This document shows, piece after piece, positions 23,280-32,169 of a stretch of 58,481 nucleotides of DNA (its first letter is position 1; every line of letters begins with the position of its first letter). Origin of the DNA: an uncultured Clostridia bacterium. Lineage in GTDB: Bacteria; Bacillota; Clostridia; Oscillospirales; SIG627. Where the stretch lies: positions 1-58,481 of the forward strand of contig CAMPCJ010000003.1 in NCBI GenBank assembly GCA_946645685.1, written 5' to 3'. The translations under genes were made by a program, and so were the position numbers. Under the pieces are notes generated by a model. That model was not told the origin of the DNA and ran no database searches. It saw only the letters and a program-made list of their open reading frames with translations.

Positions 23280-25655
23280 TTGGCAAGCGGTACTTTTATG
23301 ATCACCGTCCGTGCTGCCGAAGAAGCGCTCTGCGTGGGCGGAACGCTTTTGGTGGTAACGAATGAGTTCGGACGGGAGATCCTGAGGGAGACCCTCAGCA
23401 ACACTTCTTCCGGTATCAGTAAAACGGTGGAGATCGAAGCTCCGGAGGAAGAAGCGTCTCTCAGCCCATCGGACGAGGTGCCCTATTCCACCTGTGACGT
23501 GGTGGCAAGCCGGGAGGGGTATTATACCATTCACGTCCACGATGCGCAGATCTTTGCGGGAGAGGAAGCGCATTTGCCCATTGAGATGCTTCCGCTTCCC
23601 GACGGACAGGTGGGCGGCGAGCTTCACTACACCGTGCCCCCCAATACCATTTCCGACAGCGACGGCGACGGTGAAGCGGATACGCCGCCTGAAGTCCCGG
23701 ACGGACGGGTGGATCCCAAAGTGCTTTCCCGGGTGTATATTCCCACAAACATCACTGTGCATTTGGGCAGGCCGGATGCCGCCGCCCGGAACGTGACCGT
23801 CCCTTTTATCGACTATATCAAAAACGTGGCATCCAGCGAGATCTATCCCACCTGGCCCAAAGAGTCTCTTCGAGCCAACATCTTAGCGCAGATCTCCCTT
23901 GCGTTGAACCGCATCTTTACCGAGTGGTATCCGTCCCGGGGCTACAATTTCGATATAACCAATTCCACCGCTTTTGACCAGTATTTCGTTTACGGGCGAA
24001 ACATTTTCCAAAGTATCTCCGACGTGGTGGACGAGATCTTCAATCAGTATATCCGCCGCCCGGGAAGGCTTGAGCCTCTGTTTGCCCAATATTGCAACGG
24101 GACCACCGTCACCTGCGACGGCATGAGTCAATGGGGCACGGTGTCCTTGGCGCAGAATGGCTTATCCGCCCGGGAGATTTTGGAGTTCTATTACGGAAAT
24201 ATTGAGATCGTCACGGAAAACGTGCGGCAGAGCGTCCAGCCTTCTTATCCCGGCTCGCCTCTGACCATCGGTTCCTCCGGGGCGGCCGTACAAACGATCC
24301 AGCGGCAGTTGAACCGTATTGCCCGCAACTATCCCGCCATTCCCACGGTGACGGTGGACGGTGTCTACGGAAACGCCAGCCGCGCGCAGGTACAGGCGTT
24401 TCAGCGGATCTTCAATCTGACGGCAGACGGCGTGGTGGGGAAGAGCACCTGGTATCGCGTCTCTTCCATTTATACTGCCGTGACCAAGCTTGGCGAATTG
24501 AATTCGGAAGGAGAAAGACCCGTGTACAATGAATTTGATTATCCCGGCACGCCGCTGCGCCGGGGAGACGTAGGCTCGGACGTGCAGGCGATGCAGTTTT
24601 ATCTGCAAAAGATCGCGGCATACAATAATTTCATTCCCCCCATTACAGCGGACGGAAGATTCGGGGAGCAGACGGAGAACGCCGTTACCGCGTTTCAGTC
24701 CTTTTACGGATTAAATGTGGACGGTATCGTGGGAAGGACCACCTGGAACAAGATCGTGGACGCCTACCGCGGTTTGGATCAGGATGGCGGCGGTGGCGGC
24801 GGACAGATCCGCCCCTATCCCGGAAACTTGCTTCGTCAGGGAAGCCGCGGCGACGACGTTTTGTATGTGCAGGAGCTTTTATGGAATATCGCCACTGTCT
24901 TTGAGGAGATCCCTTCTGTCGCCCGGGACGGGATCTTCGGAGCCGGTACAGACCGAGCCGTCCGGATCTTCCAGCAGATCTTCGGACTGTCGGCGGACGG
25001 GATCGTGGGGCGGCTCACCTGGGACGCTCTGGGGCAGATCTATACGTCTGTGAGGAACGATTGCATCCTGTCTTCCTCGGACAGTCAGACCCGACCGTAT
25101 CCCGGCGCGCCGGTTCGGTACGGAGCACGGGGCTCGAGCGTGAGCTATATCCAAACCTCGCTGAATACGATCCATTCCGCCATTCCCCGCATCGGTGTGA
25201 TCAGTGCGGACGGCGTGTTCGGGGGCGCGACCCAGACCCAGATCCTGCGGTTGCAGGGCATCTTCGGACTGAGCCAGGACGGCGTGGTGGGCAGTCAGAC
25301 CTGGAGCGTTTTGTCCTCCGTCGCCGCCGCCGTCCGGAACGGTTGCCTTACTTCGGTTTCCCGATCCGCCGTTCAACCCGTCAAGTCCTCGGAAGCGCAG
25401 CCGGTGATGAAAGAGATCTCTCAAAGTCCCTCGTCCTTCCCCGGCAGGGCTCTTTCCCTGGGGAGCTACGGCAAGGACGTTTCCCGCATCAAGGAAGCGC
25501 TGTTTGAAAAAGGGGAATGCGGCTGCCGCGCCATGGGAGAAAAGGCGCTCTATGGAAACGCGACCCGTCATACCGTCGCAGAGTTTCAACGGAAAACGGG
25601 ATTGAACGTGACCGGCGTCGTGGACGAAGAGACCTGGAACGTCATCTTCTCTTGA
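23280..25655 (+). CDS. SpoIID-like protein with five peptidoglycan-binding repeats
   Basis: 791 residues from TTG 23280 (AGGAAAGG about 10 nt upstream), giving the family-like start MASGTFMITVRA; the next ATG is 23298. No signal peptide. Order: a beta-rich N-terminal domain (1-80); a Pro-rich linker with SDGDGEADTPPEVPDG (about 147); a SpoIID/LytB-like region (about 190-330, SLRANILAQISLALNR and TCDGMSQWGTVSLAQ); then five PG_binding_1 repeats, each opening with P-G and ending with DGxVG-xxTW (starting near 337, 430, 525, 625 and 719), the last being the most divergent with CGCR. Known: SpoIID degrades stem-peptide-free glycan; PG_binding_1 repeats hold enzymes to peptidoglycan. Inferred: a spore-cortex or wall-associated protein; a sigma-K-like promoter fits. 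Catalytic competence is not shown. Confidence 0.7.
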   Translation: MASGTFMITVRAAEEALCVGGTLLVVTNEFGREILRETLSNTSSGISKTVEIEAPEEEASLSPSDEVPYSTCDVVASREGYYTIHVHDAQIFAGEEAHLPIEMLPLPDGQVGGELHYTVPPNTISDSDGDGEADTPPEVPDGRVDPKVLSRVYIPTNITVHLGRPDAAARNVTVPFIDYIKNVASSEIYPTWPKESLRANILAQISLALNRIFTEWYPSRGYNFDITNSTAFDQYFVYGRNIFQSISDVVDEIFNQYIRRPGRLEPLFAQYCNGTTVTCDGMSQWGTVSLAQNGLSAREILEFYYGNIEIVTENVRQSVQPSYPGSPLTIGSSGAAVQTIQRQLNRIARNYPAIPTVTVDGVYGNASRAQVQAFQRIFNLTADGVVGKSTWYRVSSIYTAVTKLGELNSEGERPVYNEFDYPGTPLRRGDVGSDVQAMQFYLQKIAAYNNFIPPITADGRFGEQTENAVTAFQSFYGLNVDGIVGRTTWNKIVDAYRGLDQDGGGGGGQIRPYPGNLLRQGSRGDDVLYVQELLWNIATVFEEIPSVARDGIFGAGTDRAVRIFQQIFGLSADGIVGRLTWDALGQIYTSVRNDCILSSSDSQTRPYPGAPVRYGARGSSVSYIQTSLNTIHSAIPRIGVISADGVFGGATQTQILRLQGIFGLSQDGVVGSQTWSVLSSVAAAVRNGCLTSVSRSAVQPVKSSEAQPVMKEISQSPSSFPGRALSLGSYGKDVSRIKEALFEKGECGCRAMGEKALYGNATRHTVAEFQRKTGLNVTGVVDEETWNVIFS

Positions 25656-25660
25656 ATCAG

Positions 25661-25695
25661 CAAAACGGACGGACACTTTGTGTCCGTCCGTTTTG
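25661..25695. terminator. Bidirectional intrinsic terminator
   Basis: CAAAACGGACGGACAC, loop TTT, GTGTCCGTCCGTTTTG: perfect 16-bp stem between two convergent genes. T-runs are short (TTTT), so it may be moderate in strength. Confidence 0.75.
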
Positions 25696-25696
25696 A

Positions 25697-26281
25697 TCAT
25701 CCTGCCTCGTGCGCTTCCCGGGTCAGGACGTATCGCGCCACTCGCTGGCGAACGCCGCGCTTGATCACGATCTCTTTTTCAAACCCGGTGAAACGAAAGC
25801 CCATCCGTCCCGCGACCTTGCGGCTGGGCACGTTGTCTTCCATAATACGGCAGACAATGGACTTGAGCAAAAGATTTTGAAAGCCAAAGGCAATGACCCG
25901 TTCCGCGGCTTCCGGCGCGATCCTCTGCCGGTGAAAGGCGGGGGACAAGACGTACCCCAACTCCCCCACGTATTGGAGAGCGGACAGGCGGGTAAACCCC
26001 ACGGTCCCGATCATGTGCCCACTTTCCTTGTCCACGATCGCCCAATCAAAAAAACTGTGGGCTTTGTATTGGCGAAGGAGTTGGCGGATATGGGAAACGG
26101 TCGTGTCCCGGCTTGTGTGCGGCTCCCAAAGCAAATACCGGCTTGTTTCCGGATCCCGGGAATAGGCGTACATATCGTCCGCGTCCTCCTGGGTAATGGG
26201 ACGCAAGATCAGACGGGGCGTTTCCAGGACCGGCAAAGGATCCAGAAGCGCTCTCATCCGCCGCGGCAAAAAATGCGTCAT
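25697..26281 (-). CDS. GNAT acetyltransferase, RimJ/RimL type
   Basis: 194 residues. N-terminal TPRLILRPITQEDADDMYAYSRDPET is the usual opening of RimJ/RimL-like GNAT enzymes; GTVGFTRL, ELGYVLSPAFHRQRIAPEAAERVIAF (the acetyl-CoA pyrophosphate loop, in the expected place near 110-130) and NVPSRKVAGRMGF near 150 complete the fold. Such enzymes transfer acetyl groups to protein N-termini or small amines; the substrate is unknown. ATG 26281 overlaps the stop of the upstream CBM9-like gene (ATGA), so the two are translationally coupled. Confidence 0.85.
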   Translation of the reverse strand: MTHFLPRRMRALLDPLPVLETPRLILRPITQEDADDMYAYSRDPETSRYLLWEPHTSRDTTVSHIRQLLRQYKAHSFFDWAIVDKESGHMIGTVGFTRLSALQYVGELGYVLSPAFHRQRIAPEAAERVIAFGFQNLLLKSIVCRIMEDNVPSRKVAGRMGFRFTGFEKEIVIKRGVRQRVARYVLTREAHEAG

Positions 26282-26877
26282 TTCACCAAGCGGAAAACGC
26301 CAAACTGTTCAGGTCTGTGAAAATCGGGTTTCGCGGCTTGCACCGGACTCCAGGTCAGATAATGAGGAGAGGCGGTCTCGTCTCCGCATTTATACACGTT
26401 GGCTCGCAGATCATAGCCTTCGTCGAAGTCGATCTCCCTGCCGTAAACAGCCCATACCGTTTCCAGAGGAACGTATAGGATCACGTCCCAAAAACCGTCG
26501 CCCTTGGCGGCGCGTACCAGAGGAAGGGGGGAGACTGTCAGCGGGTTGCGTCCCTCCCGCCCGGTGCCGGTGCAGATGAGATACGCCCCGTTGGCGTTCA
26601 TCTCAAAATTGACGTAAACGTCGCTGTTTTCGGGATCAAAGTTGCAGAAAAGCTCCAGGCAGCTGTCCTTGTAAACCGGATCGCCGGGCTTGGTAAAGCG
26701 GGCGAGGGGATCTGTTTCATAGCAGATCAGATCAAAGAAGAAACCTCTGTTTCGTACCAGGCATCCCTGAAACAAGGTGCGCGGCTCCGCCTTTTCGCCC
26801 CAGGGCGCAAAGGAAAGGGGAGAAAGCTCGTCCGCGGGAAGCTGGAACGCGTCCCGGATCTTCATTTCATATACCAT
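26278..26877 (-). CDS. Carbohydrate-binding family 9-like protein
   Basis: 199 residues from ATG 26877, with AGGAGG 6 nt upstream. A single beta-sandwich domain: SFAPWGEKAEPRTLFQGCLVRN; DPVYKDSCLELFCNFDP (about 70); YVNFEMNANGAYLICTGTGR; WDVILYVPLETV; LRANVYKCGDETASPHYLTWSP. The pattern D-S-C-L-E-x-F followed by YxNFExNxxG is typical of CBM9-like proteins found free in Clostridia and Bacteroidetes. No signal peptide. Function unknown; binding of sugars is inferred only from the fold. First gene of a two-gene operon with the acetyltransferase. Confidence 0.75.
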   Translation of the reverse strand: MVYEMKIRDAFQLPADELSPLSFAPWGEKAEPRTLFQGCLVRNRGFFFDLICYETDPLARFTKPGDPVYKDSCLELFCNFDPENSDVYVNFEMNANGAYLICTGTGREGRNPLTVSPLPLVRAAKGDGFWDVILYVPLETVWAVYGREIDFDEGYDLRANVYKCGDETASPHYLTWSPVQAAKPDFHRPEQFGVFRLVK

Positions 26878-26907
26878 ATAAAGCCTCCTGAAGATGCTTT
26901 TTTGTTC

Positions 26908-26936
26908 ATTATAGTCCCCCAAAGCCCGCTTGGCAA
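26908..26936 (-). promoter_or_regulatory. Sigma-A-type promoter of the CBM9-like/acetyltransferase operon
   Basis: On the minus strand TTGCCA (26936-26931), 17 nt, TATAAT (26913-26908), 30 nt before ATG 26877. Confidence 0.75.
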
Positions 26937-26965
26937 GAAAATTCTCTTAATTCTTATGAAAACTA

Positions 26966-26994
26966 TGGATTTCTCCTTCTTCTTGTGGTAAAAT
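26966..26994 (+). promoter_or_regulatory. Extended -10 promoter of the DUF5685 operon
   Basis: TGGATT (26966-26971), 17 nt, TAAAAT (26989-26994) with TGG directly before it (extended -10), 31 nt before ATG 27026. Confidence 0.5.
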
Positions 26995-27025
26995 AAACCA
27001 GATTGTAAAAGGAGAAGTGTGATCT

Positions 27026-27895
27026 ATGCTCGGCTACGTCAAATGTGACCCCGGCACGCTTTTGGTGCGCCAGCACAATCTGTACCGGGCGCTTTACTGC
27101 GGGCTCTGCCGCAGCGCGCGAAAGCATTTCGGGCTGGCTTCTTCTCCTTTCCACAGCTACGATTTTGTGTTTTTGGCGGCAGCGCGTCTCCTTGTTTTCG
27201 GGGACGCGTACACCGTGGAGAAGCATATCTGCCCCACCCATCCTTTTCACAAGCGCGCCATGGTGGCGGACAACGATGTATTGAAGGACACCGCCTTTTG
27301 CCAGCTTCTGTTGGTAAGGGAAAAGATGAAGGACGATCTGGCGGATCGCGACTCCTCTCTGTTTCGCCATATTGCCTGCCGTCTTTGGCTTCCGCTTTTG
27401 AACGGTGAGATACGCCGGGCGGGAAAGAAGGATCCGGCGTACCGGGAGTTGACGGAGGAGCTTTCCGCCGCCTTTGCCGCCGGCAGAGAGAAGGAAAAGC
27501 AGGGGCAGGGGCTGGACGATATGTGTTCCGATTTTGCCTTGACCCTCTCCCGGCTGTCTTCCTTTCGTGCGGAAGGGAAGCAAAATCGGATCCTGTCCGG
27601 TTTGGGGGACAAGCTGGGGCGCTTCCTCTATACGCTGGACGCCCTGGACGATCTGGAGAAGGATCGAAAGAAGGGCGCGTTCAACCCCATTTTGAACTGT
27701 TTTTCTCCCCTGGATGACCAAAAAATAAGTCAGATCGATGACGTACAGCACTTTTATCTGCGTGAAATGGAATTGGCTCTTGCCCTGGCGGATGGCGATG
27801 GCGATCTGTCCGCGATCTGCATGAACGTGGTGACCAGGGGGCTGCCTCACGAGGAAAAGCGTGTATTGAAAGAGAGAAAGGAAAAAACGGCATGA
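27026..27895 (+). CDS. DUF5685 family protein
   Basis: 289 residues; AAAGGAG is upstream of ATG 27026. The N-terminus MLGYVKCDPGTL and the CGLCRSARKHFG motif near 31 with further CPTHPFHKR at about 72 match DUF5685, a mostly helical, Cys/His-containing family restricted largely to Clostridia. The Cys/His pattern suggests bound metal. Function unknown. Its last 4 nt overlap the J-domain gene, which with the next membrane-protein gene forms a repeated neighbourhood in such genomes (recalled, not searched). Confidence 0.75.
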   Translation: MLGYVKCDPGTLLVRQHNLYRALYCGLCRSARKHFGLASSPFHSYDFVFLAAARLLVFGDAYTVEKHICPTHPFHKRAMVADNDVLKDTAFCQLLLVREKMKDDLADRDSSLFRHIACRLWLPLLNGEIRRAGKKDPAYRELTEELSAAFAAGREKEKQGQGLDDMCSDFALTLSRLSSFRAEGKQNRILSGLGDKLGRFLYTLDALDDLEKDRKKGAFNPILNCFSPLDDQKISQIDDVQHFYLREMELALALADGDGDLSAICMNVVTRGLPHEEKRVLKERKEKTA

Positions 27896-28485
27896 AAGAT
27901 CCCTATCAGGTATTGGGCATTTCTCCGGATGCGACGGATGAAGAGGTGAAGGCGGCGTATCGGGAAATGGCAAAGAAATATCACCCGGACAATTACGCCA
28001 ATACGGAGTTTTCCGATATTGCCAATGAAAAGATGCAGTCCATCAACGAGGCGTATGATTCCATCCTCAAGGAAAGAGCTGCCGCCAAGTCCGGCGCAAG
28101 CTACGACGGTACCTCCTCCTCCGGGCAGGATCCGCGTTTCGCCCGCATTCGCTCCCTCATTCAGTCCGGGCGCTATACCGAAGCGGAAGTGCTTTTGGAT
28201 CAGGATCGGGTGGAAAATGCGGAGTGGTTTTATCTCAAGGGACTTTGCGCGGTAAACGCCCGGCGGTATAACGACGCTTCCACCTATTTTTCCCGGGCGA
28301 CCTCCATGGATCCCGGCAACCCCGAATACGCATCCATGTATCAGCGTTTTCACCGCACGGGCGGCGTGTTCGGCAACGGGCAGGGCGCGTCGGGGGGATG
28401 CGACTGCTGTGATACGTGTTCCGCTCTTCTGTGCGCGGATTGTATGTGCGAGATGTGCGGCGGCGACCTCATCCGGTGCTGCTGA
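27892..28485 (+). CDS. J-domain protein with cysteine-rich tail
   Basis: 197 residues. Residues 1-70 are a J domain: DPYQVLGISPDATDEEVK, REMAKKYHPDNY with the HPD motif at about 33-35. A linker and a TPR-like pair of helices follow (YTEAEVLLDQ; WFYLKGLCAV; YNDASTYFSRA). The last 25 residues hold ten cysteines (CDCCDTC, CADCMCEMCG, CC), suggesting a metal site or disulfide knot. J domains stimulate DnaK ATPase; here the client may be the product of the overlapping DUF5685 or membrane gene, which is inference. Not DnaJ itself: no G/F region or zinc-finger repeats. Confidence 0.85.
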   Translation: MKDPYQVLGISPDATDEEVKAAYREMAKKYHPDNYANTEFSDIANEKMQSINEAYDSILKERAAAKSGASYDGTSSSGQDPRFARIRSLIQSGRYTEAEVLLDQDRVENAEWFYLKGLCAVNARRYNDASTYFSRATSMDPGNPEYASMYQRFHRTGGVFGNGQGASGGCDCCDTCSALLCADCMCEMCGGDLIRCC

Positions 28486-29000
28486 TGAGGAGAAACGGGA
28501 ACGCCCGGAAAGTTGCCTTCTGCGCGATGCTCAGCGCCCTTGTTGTGGCGATCCTGGCAGTGGGCAGTGTGATCGGCGTTTTGGATCTGTCGCTGTCTCT
28601 CATCGCCGGTGCCGTCGTCCTTCTTGCGGATCTGGAGTTTTCCGCCGGCTACGGCTGGAGTGTTTTTGCCGTCTCCGGCGTTCTGTCCTTCCTGCTTCCG
28701 GTGAAAACGCCCGCCTTTCTCTTTGTTTTGTTCTTCGGATGGTATCCGCTGTTCAGAAAGGCGATCTTTCGGGTGAAAAAGCCCGTGCGTATTCTGATCA
28801 AGGTGACTTTGTTTGAGGTTTTGACAGCGATCTATCTTTTCGTTTCCATGCATTTTCTTGGCGCTGGGGAACAGCCCTTTTGGATGACCCTTTTGATCGC
28901 CCTTTCGGCAAATCTGATGTTCGGTCTGTACGAGCCTGCGCTGGATCGGGTGATTCGCTTCTATGAGGACAGACTGCGAGGCAAACTATTCTTTCGCTGA
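28485..29000 (+). CDS. Small integral membrane protein of unknown function
   Basis: 171 residues. ATG 28485 overlaps the J-domain gene stop by one base (TGATG), so the short form beginning MRRNGNARKVAF is chosen over an upstream start at 28416. About five hydrophobic spans (AFCAMLSALVVAILAVGSV; LSLIAGAVVLLADL; VFAVSGVLSFLLPV; FLFVLFFGWYPLF; VTLFEVLTAIYLFV). The pattern resembles small substrate-binding (S) components of ECF-type transporters or DUF2232-like proteins, but no diagnostic motif is seen. Part of the DUF5685 operon. Confidence 0.7.
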   Translation: MRRNGNARKVAFCAMLSALVVAILAVGSVIGVLDLSLSLIAGAVVLLADLEFSAGYGWSVFAVSGVLSFLLPVKTPAFLFVLFFGWYPLFRKAIFRVKKPVRILIKVTLFEVLTAIYLFVSMHFLGAGEQPFWMTLLIALSANLMFGLYEPALDRVIRFYEDRLRGKLFFR

Positions 29001-29021
29001 TTTTTCGCAGGGAGGAGATTT

Positions 29022-30224
29022 ATGACAAAGATTTTGGAACGTTACGCCATGACGGAAGACAATCCCAAGTGGGAGAGCGCCGTAGAGCGCGTTCGTCCTC
29101 TTTACGTCCGGCAGAATGAGACCCGTACGCCCTTTTTCCGGGATTATACCCGTATCATTCATTCTTCTGCTTTCCGGCGCCTGAAACATAAGACCCAGGT
29201 GTTTTTCTCTCCCCAAAGCGATCACATCTGTACCCGCATCGAACACGTTCTGCACGTGGAATCCATTTCCACCGCCATTGCCGATTCCCTGGGGCTCAAC
29301 GGCGAGCTGGTGCGTTCCATCGCCGTGGGACACGATTTGGGTCATTCTCCCTTCGGTCATAAGGGAGAAAAGGTCATCGACGCGATCTCCCGCCGGGAAA
29401 CGGGAGTCGGATTCTGGCACGAGAGGAATTCTCTGTTCTGCGTGGATTCCATCGAGCTTTTGGAAGACGCCGACCGGAACAGACAGACCTTAAATCTGAC
29501 CTACGCCGTCCGGGACGGCTTGATCTGCCATTGCGGTGAATCCATGCGCAACCGCCTCTTTCCTCGGGAGGAAGTGATCGACCTTACGACCATCACCATC
29601 CCCGGTAAGGTGGATCCTTTTTCCTATGAGGGCTGCGTGGTGCGGATGGCGGATCGGATTTCCTACGTGGGTCGGGACATTGAAGACGCCGTCGCCCTTG
29701 GCATTCTGGACAAGGAAAAAATGCAGGAACTGACGGATCTGGTGGGGCGTTTTACCGGCAACAAGATCAATAATACCATCATCATCAATTATCTCATTCA
29801 GGATCTTTGCGGGGCGTCCTCTCCCGAAACGGGCATCTGCTTTTCCGAGCCCACCAATGAATTCTTTACGCTCTTGCAGAAATTCAACTATGAAAATATC
29901 TATCGCGTCCCTCGCGTGACCCGCGCCGACGCCTATTTTGAGTTGGTCATTACCGGCATTTTCGATCTCCTTTACAGTGTCTATGACGGGGAGCGCACCC
30001 TGGAGCGCTTACGGGAGTTTGCGGTCAGCTATCCTTTGGTGGGGCACGCGTTCCTCAACTGGCTGGACTGTTATCGTACCGGAAAGCGAGCCCCCAATCT
30101 GTTGAATCCGCCGGTGTTTGATCCCGCTGATCGGGCATCTTTTGCCCGGGCGATCTTAAGTTACATTGCCGGTATGTCCGACAAATACGCCATTGATTCG
30201 TACAACGAGATCATCAGTTTTTAA
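29022..30224 (+). CDS. dgt: dGTP triphosphohydrolase (HD domain)
   Basis: 400 residues; GGAGGAG lies 5 nt before ATG 29022. HD-domain residues in order: SSAFRRLKHKTQVF (about 47), RIEHVLHVESIS with the first metal His (about 72), GHDLGHSPFGHKGE (HD pair, about 105), and a distal Asp in RMADRISYVGRDIED (about 208). The family hydrolyses dGTP, and often other dNTPs, to nucleoside plus triphosphate and so controls dNTP pools. In the DUF5685 operon, 21 nt after the membrane protein gene. Confidence 0.92.
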   Translation: MTKILERYAMTEDNPKWESAVERVRPLYVRQNETRTPFFRDYTRIIHSSAFRRLKHKTQVFFSPQSDHICTRIEHVLHVESISTAIADSLGLNGELVRSIAVGHDLGHSPFGHKGEKVIDAISRRETGVGFWHERNSLFCVDSIELLEDADRNRQTLNLTYAVRDGLICHCGESMRNRLFPREEVIDLTTITIPGKVDPFSYEGCVVRMADRISYVGRDIEDAVALGILDKEKMQELTDLVGRFTGNKINNTIIINYLIQDLCGASSPETGICFSEPTNEFFTLLQKFNYENIYRVPRVTRADAYFELVITGIFDLLYSVYDGERTLERLREFAVSYPLVGHAFLNWLDCYRTGKRAPNLLNPPVFDPADRASFARAILSYIAGMSDKYAIDSYNEIISF

Positions 30225-30233
30225 GGAAGATTT

Positions 30234-30881
30234 ATGCGGGTTTTAGTTTTTTGTTTCGGCGAATATCAGACCAATACGTATTTCTGCTTTGATGAAAACG
30301 GAAACTGCGTTGTGATCGATCCCGGCATGGACGGGGCGTCCGTGACGGAAAAACTGCGTGAAAAGGGGCTGACCCCTTCTTACATCCTTTTGACTCACGG
30401 TCACTTCGATCACATTTTGGGTGTCAAAGCGCTGCACGAAGCCACCGGCGCCAAGATCTGCATCCACGCCGACGACGCGCCTCTTTTATCCGATCCCGGT
30501 CAAAATGCCGCCGTCTATTTTTACCGGGGACAAACGGGATCTTTTCCGTCCACCCGGGCGGACGTGCTGCTCCATGACGGGGATGAGATCGTTTGCGGAT
30601 CCTTTTCCTTCCGTGTGATGCATACCCCGGGGCACACCCCCGGTTCCGTTTGTTTTCGCAGCGGAGAGACTCTGTTTTGCGGGGATACCGTTTTTGCTTA
30701 CGGGTACGGCCGCACCGACCTGGCGGGAGGAGATCCGGAAGCCATGTCCCGCTCCCTGGAACGCCTCGCCGCCATTCCCGAGAATTTGAAGCTGTGTCCC
30801 GGTCACGGCAACTCCGCACACCTGGATCGATGCCGGGAAAGTTTGAAAGTTTACGCCCGTATCCTTCAAATGGAGAAGTAA
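30234..30881 (+). CDS. MBL-fold metallohydrolase, glyoxalase II-like
   Basis: 215 residues; AAGGAAG precedes ATG 30234. Metallo-beta-lactamase motif HGHFDH (about 59-64), further metal ligands in HTPGHTPGSVCF (about 130) and FCGDTVFAYGYGRTDL (about 147), and LCPGHG (about 195). The length and the RTDLAGGDPEAM segment match the GloB-like Clostridial group (YcbL/YqgX type) which hydrolyses thioesters or is unassigned. Cytoplasmic. 9 nt after dgt. Confidence 0.88.
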   Translation: MRVLVFCFGEYQTNTYFCFDENGNCVVIDPGMDGASVTEKLREKGLTPSYILLTHGHFDHILGVKALHEATGAKICIHADDAPLLSDPGQNAAVYFYRGQTGSFPSTRADVLLHDGDEIVCGSFSFRVMHTPGHTPGSVCFRSGETLFCGDTVFAYGYGRTDLAGGDPEAMSRSLERLAAIPENLKLCPGHGNSAHLDRCRESLKVYARILQMEK

Positions 30882-30882
30882 T

Positions 30883-32133
30883 ATGAAACAGCACGGTACA
30901 AACAAGATCGCCGCCCTCGGCTGCGTTCTTTTCGCCGTGCTGTTTCTTTCCTCCTGCGCCAAAGAAGCTCCATCCGCTCCGCAATTTGTTCCGCTTGCCG
31001 CTCTTGTACCGTTGGAAGCGAGCGTCCCGCTTTTGCCGCCGGAGATCATAGTGCCGGAAGAGGAGCTGCCGGAGGATCTGACCGTTCTTTCTCAAGGGAT
31101 TTGGGAGGAAGATCACGTTCACGCCTTTCACCTCGTCTCGTCCCGGATGGCCACCTGCTCTCAAGAAGGGGCTTGCTTGTATACCTGCGAATGCGGCAGG
31201 GAGGTGGGCGGCGCTCTGAAAAAGACAGCGCACGATCCCGGGGAAGCTTCCTGCACCGAAAACGCGGTGTGCCGGGCTTGCGGCGCGGTCATAAAAGAGG
31301 CTCTGGGGCATACGTTCCCCCGGTGCTCCGACCGCTGTTCCCGGTGCGGTTATACGCTCACCCGGTCTTTTTATGTGCTGGGTAAGGAATTGGAATTTGA
31401 CGAATCGGCTTCATCCGTCCGGGAAAAGCTGGGCGCACCCACGGCGGTGGTAAACGAGGGCAGCCTGTTTACTTATGTTTACGCCCGTGACTTGAAGCGA
31501 TTGACCTTTATTCAGATGGATGAAGGGGGCGTCTGGGGCGTTTTCAGCTTTGATCCCGCTCTTCGGATGCGCCGGGAGAACAGCGCTTTCGGGTTATCCG
31601 ATTTTGCCGGCGTAAGTTTACCCGGTATTTCGGACGCTTGTCTGGTTTTCGGGGATGCCGCCGCATACGCTTTCCTGGACGGAAATACCCCTTACGCATT
31701 GTGGATGCGGCTGGATGAATATGAGTATAACTTTGCCTCCGACCCTTCCGTATTCCGGGATTTTGCCGGGCAGGAAACCCTTTCCCTGTATTTTACCAAC
31801 GCCCAGCGCGCCCGGGCCGGGCGCCGTTCCCTGATCCGCTCTTCCGAAGCGGACGCAGTTGCGCGGGAGTATTGCGATGAACTGATCCGGACGGATCGCT
31901 TTGAACATGATTACAGCTTTGAATGGCGTTTGCGGGAGAAGGGCGTTCCGTGGAAATTTGCCGGAGAAAACCTATCTTTGGGCTATGTCAACTGTTTCTT
32001 TGTGTGCGACGCTTATCTCAATTCACCGGAGCATCGGGAGAACCTGCTCAGCGCCGATTACACCCATCTCGGCTTGAGTTACCGGAAAGCGGGTGGAACG
32101 GTTTACGGCGCGCAGGAGTTTTTCAGTACGTAA
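30883..32133 (+). CDS. CAP-domain lipoprotein with Cys-rich linker
   Basis: 416 residues starting 1 nt after the MBL gene stop. A lipobox LSSC (Cys 25) marks it as a lipoprotein. Order: spacer (26-75), a Cys-rich stretch at about 80-170 with repeated C..C/CxxCG and aromatic-His spacing (HAFHLVSSRMATC, CECGREVGG, CRACGAVIKE, CSRCGYTL) as in many clostridial surface proteins, a CAP-associated domain (about 172-285, ELEFDESASSVREKLGAP), and a C-terminal CAP/SCP domain (about 290-416: FTNAQRARAGRR, SPEHRENLLSADYTHLGL). CAP proteins act outside the cell; some are proteases or lipid binders, most unassigned. Last gene of the operon. Confidence 0.85.
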   Translation: MKQHGTNKIAALGCVLFAVLFLSSCAKEAPSAPQFVPLAALVPLEASVPLLPPEIIVPEEELPEDLTVLSQGIWEEDHVHAFHLVSSRMATCSQEGACLYTCECGREVGGALKKTAHDPGEASCTENAVCRACGAVIKEALGHTFPRCSDRCSRCGYTLTRSFYVLGKELEFDESASSVREKLGAPTAVVNEGSLFTYVYARDLKRLTFIQMDEGGVWGVFSFDPALRMRRENSAFGLSDFAGVSLPGISDACLVFGDAAAYAFLDGNTPYALWMRLDEYEYNFASDPSVFRDFAGQETLSLYFTNAQRARAGRRSLIRSSEADAVAREYCDELIRTDRFEHDYSFEWRLREKGVPWKFAGENLSLGYVNCFFVCDAYLNSPEHRENLLSADYTHLGLSYRKAGGTVYGAQEFFST

Positions 32134-32162
32134 AAAAAGATCGACCACGTCGATCTTTTTTT
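32132..32162. terminator. Bidirectional intrinsic terminator
   Basis: AAGATCGAC, loop CAC, GTCGATCTT with A- and T-runs, between the CAP lipoprotein gene and spoIIIAH. Confidence 0.9.
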
Positions 32163-32169
32163 ACGCGCG

